Origin: Mesostigma viride
Lineage: Eukaryota; Streptophyta; Mesostigmatophyceae; Mesostigmatales; Mesostigmataceae
Assembly (NCBI GenBank): GCA_009746045.1
Contig: RPFO01002232.1
Coordinates: 1 to 29,065 of the forward strand
Length of the DNA stretch: 29,065 nucleotides
Reading direction: 5' to 3'
Each line of letters opens with the position of its first letter. The first letter of the stretch is position 1. The position numbers were made by a program, and so were the translations under genes. The notes under the pieces were generated by a model that was not told the origin of the DNA, ran no database searches, and saw only the letters and a list, made by a program, of their open reading frames with translations. Below are positions 18,971 to 25,980 of the stretch, in pieces.

Positions 18971-19040
18971 GGCGGGAGGGGGCAACACCGGTGGCGGCGG
19001 AGAGCCCGGCGGCGGGGGCGCCGGCGGAGGGGAACGCGGG
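18971..19040 (-). CDS. Possible continuation of the 5' exon beyond the foldback element
   Basis: On minus the frame reads PRSPPPAPPPPGSPPPPVLP and, if the element and one GGCGG are left out, continues in register into the Pro/Ala-rich frame at 17744. This supports an insertion into one ancestral low-complexity exon. The true 5' end is not resolved; a CACAG acceptor lies at about 19063. Proline-rich reading frames arise easily in GC-rich DNA. Confidence 0.3.
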
Positions 19041-19719
19041 TGGTTGTGCGTACAAGCACGCTGTGACACGCAGACGACAAAGAAGAAATCCGCCGAATAT
19101 GTTAGCAAGCGGTGCGGTGCAGCACACACACCTGACAAAGCTAATAGGTCAACCCTTAAAACCGTGTCCAACTGCCCGCTATAAAAACCGGGCAATGGTC
19201 ACTTTCCATGATAATGTCCACAAACCAACCTAATAGTTAGTTATGGTCCATTATAGGACACAAGCACACACATATATTCACCACCTTGGGGTCATGTCAT
19301 TGGTCATATTGCAATGTCCTATGGGTGCCAAATATAGCACCCCCTGACAGAAAGGAAGCTAGTAAAGGGCTCATGAACACCAAGGTTGCATGTGGAGGAG
19401 CAGGGACCCAGCTGCAAGCTCTAACAATAAATGCCCACTACAAATAGCGGACAGTTTGGTTGGTGACACCTGCTAGCATTACAAAGCTCAATTCTCATCC
19501 CGTAGCAACAAAATTGTAATGTCCGCTGTAAATATCACTCAAAACGGCTAAAGGGTTAAAACGAAGTTGTAGTTGTTTTGCGGCATCAAGTTTCAAAGTA
19601 CGTACTGGGATACCCTTCGCCAGCCTGCTTGGCATCGAGTAGGATAAGATCTTGGAACCAGTAAGGGGGCTTCGCTTGTTGCGGCAGATGGTGCAATCCA
19701 TTGTGATCTGCGCGCAAAA
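19041..19719. other. No supported gene
   Basis: Moderate-GC sequence without a protein-like frame or strong repeat. It may contain the promoter of the large minus-strand gene; no TATA-like box is convincing. Confidence 0.4.
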
Positions 19720-20045
19720 CATACACAAACGAACAACCCTCATAGGTTGAGCAATCCAGAAAATCATGCCATTACTGTAACAACATGGCAAAGCATACAC
19801 AAACGAACAACCATCATAGATTGAGCTAGCAATCCACAACATTATGCCATTACTGTAACAACATGGGCAAAGCATACACAAACGAACAACCATCATAGAT
19901 TGAGCTAGCAATCCACAACATCATGCATTACTGTAACAACATGGGCAAAGCATACACAAACGAACAACCATCATAGATAGAGCAATCCACAACATCATGC
20001 CATTAATGTAATAACATGGGCAAAACATACACAAACAAATAGCCA
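19720..20045. repeat. 74-79-bp tandem repeat, four copies
   Basis: Units contain GCATACACAAACGAACAACC, a short ATAGATTGAGC segment and ATTACTGTAACAACATGGG. Copies two and three are nearly identical; the first and last lack a few bases. The minus-strand frame through it is repeat-encoded and not supported as a gene. Confidence 0.85.
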
Positions 20046-20217
20046 TGATAGGGCATTAAGAGAATAGCCATGATTGGGGCAATAAGAGAATTTTTTTGTT
20101 CAATTCAATGATCACAATTTATGCACACAGTCGATGCATTCATAAATGAGGCAGGTTCTTCCGAAAATTGGCTCCGTCGTAGAGTGTCAACGGCCAACTT
20201 GCAAACACGCACGTTAC

Positions 20218-20634
20218 ATGATATACATACCTAGTCATTATGGTCCTATACAAACGCCAGAAGGGCCTAATACCGGTTTAATTGGATCTTTAGCTACGCA
20301 TAGTAAAGTAATGAATATGTTTTCCTGTCCTTTTTATACATTACAAAAAAATCAAGTAATTAAAAGTGAAATACCTATTTTTATACCTCCAGATCAACAA
20401 GATCAATTTAAATTCGCCCCAGAATATTTATTACTTTCTTGTTACTCTAGTGTTGAAAATAATTATGTTCCTGTGCGATATAAACCAGAATTTAGTAGTA
20501 AAGCAGAAGAAGTCGATTATTTGGGGATTTCTCTAACGCAAGCTTCAATAGCTACTTCATTTATTCCCTTGGTGGAACATGATGATGCAAACCGAGCATT
20601 AATGGGTTGTAATATGCAAAGACAAGCAGTTCCA
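20218..20634 (+). pseudogene. rpoB: Plastid rpoB fragment inserted in nuclear DNA
   Basis: About 139 codons match the plastid/bacterial RNA polymerase beta subunit. The start contains SHYGPIQTPEGPNTGLIGSL, corresponding to the conserved SHYGRICPIETPEGPN-type block but lacking three residues and with Q for E. The end contains LVEHDDANRALMGCNMQRQA, the near-universal EHDDANRALMG signature. The full protein is over 1,000 residues, so this is a small internal piece with neither end. The piece is AT-rich with A/T-ending codons, unlike its surroundings, and has no stop codon. It is best read as a recent nuclear plastid DNA insertion. The flanking plus-strand frame before 20218 has no rpoB similarity that I recognise. 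I see no promoter for it. Confidence 0.9.
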
Positions 20635-20639
20635 TGACA

Positions 20640-20873
20640 CCAAGGTTGAGACTTGCATGCATGGGACAAGAAAAACCTCGTTGCAAGGGTTGAAACAATA
20701 ACGAAATTGTATGACGACAGACACATAAAATGTAAGGCTTGCTCAGTATTATTATTTACCCATCAATCAATTTTAAAGGCAAGGAAATGTTGAAATACGG
20801 ACGACCGTCCCAAGTTCGCCAGCATTAACAAAAGCATTTCTGTGACAAGAACAGTGGGCGACCATTCCCATTA
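20640..20873. other. Intergenic; nothing recognised
   Basis: AT-moderate sequence between the rpoB fragment and the stop codon of the first minus-strand finger gene. No repeat or RNA gene was seen. Confidence 0.4.
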
Positions 20874-21661
20874 TTATCTTTTCCTCTTTTGTTTCTTCCC
20901 CTTCCCGGACTCGCATTCATAACCGACGTCCGCCATCCCCAAACGATGCAAAATTTTGTTGGAGCTCTGCATCTTCTCCAACAGTTCTTGATCCGATTCC
21001 TCCTTTGCACGACGCGCTTCCTCTGCCTTCGCCTTTGCGGCCTCCACATCTGCATCTATATCCGCCTTCACCACCATCCTGATCAAACGGTCCCGCTCCT
21101 CAGGCCTCGGGAGCGTCGGCAGTCCCACCGGCTCTGCGGCAAGAAGAGCCTCCAAAATATCCTTGTGCAGTCTTTGTGCTTCCACAAATCCATTATTCGT
21201 CATCAAGGTGTACGCGCATTCACGCGCCACACCCTGCAAGGAATCCCCCATGGTAACGTTAAGCCCATGAGCAAACCCGTACGCGCTGTCCCCCTCTGCA
21301 AAAATCTCGAGTCCCTGCCTGTCGAGGCGCACCAGCTCAACTTTCCGTTCCCCAGTGTGCGTTGCCGTGAAGTGGAGGACCGAGCGTGTCATTCCGGTCT
21401 TCCCCATCAACATCTGCAAACTTGCTACGTATGCGATCCCACGAGCGCACACGTCCTCCAACTTCTCGGCAAAAGGTAGATGTGTCTTGCAATACACATC
21501 CAATCCCTCCAGTGGTCTATCACATCTAAGAAATCCACACCCCCCGTATGGATCCTTGGCATTTGGTACTCGAGGTCGTGCGCTTGTAGGAACTTGTAAT
21601 GTTCCGCGCACAGTCCCTCGACCCTTACGGGCTCCGTACAGATTTTGCATTTCGTTGCCAT
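20874..21661 (-). CDS. Double Cys/His-finger protein with C-terminal coiled coil; one frame break
   Basis: The ATG at 21661 starts MATKCKICTEPVRVEGLCAE-H, a C-x2-C-x9-C-x2-H finger. At the C6 run 21540-21545 the frame closes, and one additional G continues into a second finger CGFLRCDRPLEGLDVYCKTH (C-x4-C-x9-C-x2-H). The central region has no recognised fold. The last third is a charged helix (KAKAEEARRAKEESDQELLE) likely to form a coiled coil. The very C-terminus GKGKKQKRKR is a basic nuclear-localisation-like tail. Whole length would be about 263 residues. The same finger pattern occurs in two neighbours, so this belongs to a local tandem family. Unlike most of the others, no CCAACGGCCGTTGG palindrome lies just upstream of its ATG. 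Confidence 0.65.
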
Positions 21662-21887
21662 CTGCGCAATTGCCATGAGTCCCATACAGCAGCCATTGTA
21701 TAACAGGGGCAATGAGCACCGTCAGAACCCCCTCTGGCGTCTTTCTCACACAATTCTCAATCTAGTCTTTTTGTGCAATAATTGTTGGTTCAAAGAAGGT
21801 CCGTTCAAAGAAGTTTTATGAGACAAAATAAATTAGTTTCAATTACACGCATCAGATTAATCAAATCATATTTTCTCCCTCTCTTTC
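21662..21887. other. Short intergenic spacer
   Basis: AT-rich spacer between two minus-strand finger genes. No palindrome is present. An ATTTATTTTG stretch (minus-strand sense, about 21820-21830) may relate to polyadenylation of the gene ending at 21888. Confidence 0.4.
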
Positions 21888-22460
21888 TTACTGAGCAATT
21901 CTGTCCATCCTGCCCCTCTTTGCCGGCTTCTCATCAATCTCCTCATCAAAATCACACACACGTCTAATCTGCTGTCTAATCTGCTCTACCAACCCCCCCT
22001 TGCGCATCAGGTCTTTCACCTCCCCCTTCAAGAGCGCTGTCACGAGTCGCGCGCACTCATACGCGGACTCCGTGGCCAGGTCCCTTCCCATATCATGCCA
22101 CACTTTGGCCGTTGGACAGTCGGGATGGTCTCCCATGTAAGCCCACACATGCCTTGGCGGCTTGTCCTCTCCGCCTATCCCCTCTCCAGGTCGCATCTGT
22201 CCCACCTCCTCTATCACCCACTCTGCATCACGCAGCATGAATCGAGGCTTCTTGTCAACATAGTACAAGACCAAAACCATGTTGTTGGGCCAAGGCTTCC
22301 ACTTTTTCGTCACGATGTGACGGTCAATCGTCATCAGCCCGCTCTCGATTTCGGCAAACAACGCCCCCCATACGTCAGAATGCTTGGGACAGAACCACTC
22401 GCTGTCCGTCGGCATTCCTTCCCATTGACAATCCGGATGTTCGCATCGAATGGGGTCCAT
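21888..22460 (-). CDS. Cys/His-finger protein of the tandem family, intact
   Basis: The ATG at 22460 is preferred over upstream in-frame starts, because the protein then begins MDPIRCEHPDCQWEG, in the same position as the fingers of the paralogues. The finger is C-x4-C-x12-C-x2-H (CEHPDCQWEGMPTDSEWFC then PKH). The middle has VLVLYYVDKKPRFMLRDAEW, beta-like, and a second Cys-bearing segment (GDHPDCPTAKVWHDMG). The end is Lys/Arg/Asp-rich (DEEIDEKPAKRGRMDRIAQ). It is about 190 residues. The frame passes intact through a G7 run at 21992-21998. Two palindromes lie 54 and 89 nt upstream of the ATG. Function unknown; a nucleic-acid- or protein-binding finger is likely. Confidence 0.7.
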   Translation of the reverse strand: MDPIRCEHPDCQWEGMPTDSEWFCPKHSDVWGALFAEIESGLMTIDRHIVTKKWKPWPNNMVLVLYYVDKKPRFMLRDAEWVIEEVGQMRPGEGIGGEDKPPRHVWAYMGDHPDCPTAKVWHDMGRDLATESAYECARLVTALLKGEVKDLMRKGGLVEQIRQQIRRVCDFDEEIDEKPAKRGRMDRIAQ

Positions 22461-22513
22461 CTGTGCACATCGATATTTTTTACACCACCCGCAAACGCAC
22501 GCATTCAGCAGGG

Positions 22514-22562
22514 TCAACGGCCGTTGGCCCTGTTAAATTCCACACATCCCAACGGCCGTTGG
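22514..22562 (-). promoter_or_regulatory. Pair of palindromes upstream of the finger gene at 22460
   Basis: TCAACGGCCGTTGG (22514-22527) and CCAACGGCCGTTGG (22549-22562), 35 bp apart, 54 and 89 nt before the ATG. Confidence 0.45.
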
Positions 22563-22616
22563 CCTTAGACGCACAAAACTTGACACCATCAGGCGATTTT
22601 TTCCAAATGATTCTTC

Positions 22617-22622
22617 TTTATT
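22617..22622 (-). terminator. Polyadenylation-like signal AATAAA
   Basis: AATAAA on the minus strand, about 33 nt after the stop codon of the gene ending at 22655. Confidence 0.4.
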
Positions 22623-22654
22623 AAATAAATTTACATTCATCCTAAAATCACATT

Positions 22655-22999
22655 CTAGTCAACATCCTCCCCATCTTTAGTGGGTTGCATTCGACCCCAA
22701 TTGTCGTTCATAAAACTGACCAAAACATGAGCCGGAGTCCCCACATCCTCCTCACGCCTCAATTTACGCAATACACCTTTAGCAATTCCACCATACCCAT
22801 CAACCTCCGACATCATCATGCCCACGCCATCAAGACGTTCAGCGTGCAATTGCCCGTCCTCTTCGAGAACCAGATCGGGCAGGTCTTCCAGTTCGGCCTC
22901 CACAATCTCTATCAGGTTTTCCTTTGTAGTCTCCCCCCCTTCCTTTCCTTCTTTTCCGCACTCCATCCTACACCCTGCCCCTGCACAACCGACGTCCAT
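22655..22999 (-). CDS. Small acidic protein of the tandem cluster
   Basis: The ATG opens MDVGCAGAGCRMECGKEGKE and the frame runs 114 codons without a break. The start has three closely spaced cysteines (C-x4-C-x3-C), which may be a decayed version of the family's finger. Most of the rest is a charged helix (LIEIVEAELEDLPDLVLEED). It ends with MQPTKDGEDVD. It lies only about 70 bp after the stop codon of the next gene upstream, with a palindrome in that gap. A possible AATAAA follows the stop. Family unknown. Confidence 0.55.
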   Translation of the reverse strand: MDVGCAGAGCRMECGKEGKEGGETTKENLIEIVEAELEDLPDLVLEEDGQLHAERLDGVGMMMSEVDGYGGIAKGVLRKLRREEDVGTPAHVLVSFMNDNWGRMQPTKDGEDVD

Positions 23000-23043
23000 G
23001 GCAAGTTAAGAAACGGACTCAGCTCACAGGACATTTTGCAAGT

Positions 23044-23057
23044 CCAACGGCCGTTGG
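23044..23057 (-). promoter_or_regulatory. Palindrome upstream of the gene at 22999
   Basis: CCAACGGCCGTTGG, 45 nt before the ATG, within the 71-bp gap to the preceding gene's stop codon. Confidence 0.45.
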
Positions 23058-23070
23058 CGACCAAAAACAC

Positions 23071-23852
23071 CTAGTCGCATGCATTCCTTGCTCTCTCCAC
23101 CAAAGCAGAGGCCAGGACGACCCTTTCCACGACCTTTTCAATTTCCTCCCCCTCAGCATCAGCAACAACGGTCATGGCAAATCGGGCTTGGCGCTTAACC
23201 CCCGATGCCAGAACGGCAGCCATCTCCACACGAGTTTTTGAGACTTCAACAGGTACAGGCAATTCGCCGACCGCAAAAGTAAGCCTTGCGAGGTGCGGGA
23301 CCCACCAATCACCTTCCAAAAATCCGCAACCCCATCCAATCATGAAATACAACAACAGGTCTGCGCCCATGGCGCCTGCGATATCCAAGTCGTCATGCGA
23401 AACAATCGCATGCACGTCATCCTCCGAGCACAGCATCCATGTAAAAACGGCGTCCCCGAAACCTTGGCAGTAGGCATACGAGTCAAAGTCAGGGTGATTC
23501 AACATCCATTCCCGCGACCTGACCGCCATTCTTTCCAGACTTCCAGCACTGTCCACCTCAAAACTCAGGACAAGAGGTCCTTCACCAGCACTGGACTCGC
23601 CATGCACAAACAACAAGCCTCCTTTGATCACCTCTTGCATCTCCCCTGACAACTTGGCGTGTCCATCACAAAAAGGCATGCAATCCGTCCCGAATGGAAG
23701 CTGGCAATCCCGGGCGATACACCCCCCTTTTTTGCAAACAAATCCTTCACCCTCCCTGCCATTCCCGTTCGCACGCTGACATGACGCACGCACAAGTCAT
23801 CCCCTCCTGCTCTCGCTTCCTGGCACCACGCAACCGTGCATTTGACCGCCAT
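23071..23852 (-). CDS. Double Cys/His-finger protein of the tandem family; frame break at A6G6
   Basis: The ATG at 23852 starts MAVKCTVAWCQEARAGGDD-LCVRH, a C-x4-C-x9-C-x2-H finger. The frame changes at the minus-strand run A6G6 (23722-23733). On the other side lies a second finger, CIARDCQLPFGTDCMPFC then DGH. The run contains A-AAA-AAG, the classic -1 slippery heptamer, and a -1 shift there gives exactly the needed frame; a missing G in the assembly would do the same. Downstream is an acidic hydrophobic domain (LLLYFMIGWGCGFLEGDWW) and a helical end (EIEKVVERVVLASALVERA). About 260 residues. Function unknown. Confidence 0.65.
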
Positions 23853-23891
23853 CTGCGACCACCAACACCGTTTGATACACATTTCTCACCG

Positions 23892-23905
23892 TCAACGGCC
23901 GTTGG
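23892..23905 (-). promoter_or_regulatory. Palindrome in a promoter block shared with the gene at 24771
   Basis: TCAACGGCCGTTGG, 40 nt before the ATG. The 46 bases 23867-23912 match 24787-24832 with a single mismatch, and the similarity continues to the ATG. Confidence 0.55.
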
Positions 23906-24153
23906 CTTGAAACAACAAGAATGATTTATTACTCGCACGAAAATCACACCATTTTCCAGCCTCCAACGGCCGTTGGCGCACGAAAAATGCACGAAAAAAA
24001 TTTTTATTATGCATTTATTGATTACATCCATAGTGCCACGTGGCGAATCACACCCAACTTTCCAGCTGCCAACGGCCGTTGGCGCAAAGAAAATCAAACC
24101 CTAATTTGCAGGTTCCAACGGCCGTTGGCGCAAAGAAAATCACACCCAACACT
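23906..24153. repeat. Intergenic spacer copy 1 with three further palindromes
   Basis: Palindromes lie at about 23967, 24071 and 24117, each followed by GCGCA(A)...GAAAATCA linkers. The block including TTTATTATGCATTTATTGAT and TAGTGCCACGTGGC is a diverged copy of 24905-25060. CACGTG inside it is a palindromic G-box-like hexamer. Confidence 0.8.
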
Positions 24154-24771
24154 TCAGTCGCATAATCGATTCGCGTCAGTCACGCACTCGAACTTGTACT
24201 CCTGCCCCAGCGCGGACATCACCTCACGAACCGCTTTCTCAAACTCGTCAACACCGTCGGGTCCCCACTCATGCACGTATTCCCTCAACCAGAACATGCA
24301 ATCTCCAGCAGACACGAACAGCCGGTCGATGATCAGGTCAGTGTGATGCTTGAAGTACTTGCCGTCCTTCAAGATGACCCATTCGAACCGTCCCACCTCC
24401 CCTAAACCCTTAAACCCTTCTCCCCTATCATATGGCCGCGTCATCTGTATCCAACTTTCATTACCATCAGCATCGATCGACTGAAAACAAATTGGGCTGG
24501 GTATTGATGGATCATAGGGCCTTATAGCACCACACCTCACAAGCACCTCCTCAAATGGCTCTACGGTCGGGTTTGGGAGTCCCCGACCCTCGATATTGAA
24601 AACAAGAGCCGCGGCCTTCGCGACATCCGGTTTCAAAAGAGACCTTTCACCCTCCTTGGGCTTAAAATCCAGCTTAATGTCCGGCAGAAGCCTGAGCGCG
24701 CTCTTAACCACTCCCAGAAGCCTGTCTTCCAAGTTGATCCACTCGCCCCCCTCCGTCCTGTAGAACGTCAT
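24154..24771 (-). CDS. Uncharacterised 206-residue protein of the tandem cluster, intact
   Basis: The first true ATG (24771) gives MTFYRTEGGEWINLEDRLLG. There is no zinc finger. Landmarks are LRLLPDIKLDFKPKEGERS, ICFQSIDADGNESWIQMTRP, FEWVILKDGKYFKHHTDLII and the C-terminal KAVREVMSALGQEYKFECV. That last segment resembles the remnant C-terminus after the MYND gene next door (EAMSALGEQYP), so the two genes share a 3' module. It reads without a break to TGA. Its promoter block is almost identical to that of the gene at 23852, although the two proteins are not alike. No family recognised. Confidence 0.65.
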   Translation of the reverse strand: MTFYRTEGGEWINLEDRLLGVVKSALRLLPDIKLDFKPKEGERSLLKPDVAKAAALVFNIEGRGLPNPTVEPFEEVLVRCGAIRPYDPSIPSPICFQSIDADGNESWIQMTRPYDRGEGFKGLGEVGRFEWVILKDGKYFKHHTDLIIDRLFVSAGDCMFWLREYVHEWGPDGVDEFEKAVREVMSALGQEYKFECVTDANRLCD

Positions 24772-24811
24772 CTGCAACCCACCGACACCGTTTGATATAC
24801 ATTTCTCACCG

Positions 24812-24825
24812 TCAACGGCCGTTGG
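24812..24825 (-). promoter_or_regulatory. Palindrome in the shared promoter block
   Basis: TCAACGGCCGTTGG, 41 nt before the ATG at 24771, inside the block duplicated at 23867-23912. Confidence 0.55.
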
Positions 24826-24832
24826 CTTGAAA

Positions 24833-25063
24833 AAACAACAAGAATTTTAAGATTTATTACGCGCACAAATCACACACTAGTTTTCAGTCTCCAACGGCCG
24901 TTGGCGCACGAAAAATGTTTTATTATGCATTTATTAATTACATCCATGGTGCCACGTGGCAAACCACACCCTACTTCCGGTTGCAAAGAAAATCAAACCC
25001 TAATTTGCAAGTTCCAACGGCCGTTGGCGCAAGAAAATCACACCCAAAATTTCTTCAGTCGCA
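24833..25063. repeat. Intergenic spacer copy 2
   Basis: Diverged copy of 23906-24153. It has palindromes at about 24893 and 25016, ATTATGCATTTATTAATTAC and GGTGCCACGTGGCAAA. One palindrome present in copy 1 has been lost by a short deletion near 24980. Confidence 0.8.
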
Positions 25064-25065
25064 GA

Positions 25066-25946
25066 ATCCATTCCCCTCACGCAGTCGAACAGGGGTACTG
25101 TTCCCCCAGCGCGGACATCGCCTCACAAATCGCCCTGGGGTACGATTTAGTCCCCTCAAAAAACCTTGAACATTTCACCTTTGAACTTGAAATGCACTTC
25201 ACCCCCCATCCGAATTACAAGTCCGGCCAAATTGACACCAGACCAGCTGTCTGTAACGTCGCCGTGCATAGTGCTGAGAGACTTTCTCGCCTCACGATAC
25301 TTGTTACACCACTTCTTGTGTTCCTCCCAGTCCGCACGCTGGCATTCGGCAGCACAATACCGGACGTCTCGACAACCCCCGCACTTGCGGTGGACACCCT
25401 CCATCACAGAGCACGCCTGATTCGAGCAACACTTTGGAAGCGAGCCCAGCATCGGCCCTCCCACCCCCGGGAGAACGATCATCCGTGAAAACGTCAATTT
25501 CACGGACTCGGAATTCCCGAATGTAAAATGGAAACCTTCAAACCCCCCCCCTCTACTCTCGCCGATACGGTCAATCTCGGCTGCGCCTCACTCGCGTCTG
25601 GAAATTTCCCCCACTGGTCTTTCTCCCACTGGTCCCACCCAACCTTTCCGACATACGACACCAAAAGTCGAAACTCGACGTCTCGATTGAGTGGAACCCG
25701 ATCCGCCGGCGTGGGCTTGTAGAATCCGCCAGCCAAGGCGAAGTACATGTCCAGCAACTGGAGATTAATCTGTCGTCCTACTGAGGCGAACGAGTCATAC
25801 ACGACCAAAACCGCAAACTGGCGACCCAGGCGCTTCTCGTGCTGCCGTACCCATCCGTGGATCTCGCGAGCCCGGTTAAGTACGTTTGCTGCCACGCAGG
25901 CAATCGCAGCGCGGGTCGAAGATTCCAGCTCGCCCGTCTCCGCCAT
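25066..25946 (-). CDS. MYND-type zinc-finger protein, frame broken at mononucleotide runs
   Basis: The ATG at 25946 starts MAETGELESSTRAAIACVAA. The first 135 residues have no recognised fold (VLVVYDSFASVGRQINLQLL). At the G9 run (25543-25551) one additional G continues into FEGFHFTFGNSESVKLTFSR and then a clear MYND finger: CSNQAC, a second CGGC pair, YCAAECQRADWEEHKKWC. MYND fingers bind proline-rich partner peptides and occur in SMYD and other regulators; no SET domain is present here. The frame closes again at 25156 beside an A6 run. Past it are EAMSALGEQYP and, after another shift, FDCVRGMDSATEE, matching the C-terminus of the neighbour at 24154. Three breaks mean either a decaying copy or sequence errors. 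Confidence 0.75.
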
Positions 25947-25980
25947 CCCTCCCCTGCGCCAATTGGCACGTGCGTAATAC

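Noticed and set aside
19495-19911. 138-residue minus-strand protein
   Set aside because: Most of it is encoded by the 74-79-bp repeat, which explains the recurrence of its MVVRLCMLC-like motif.
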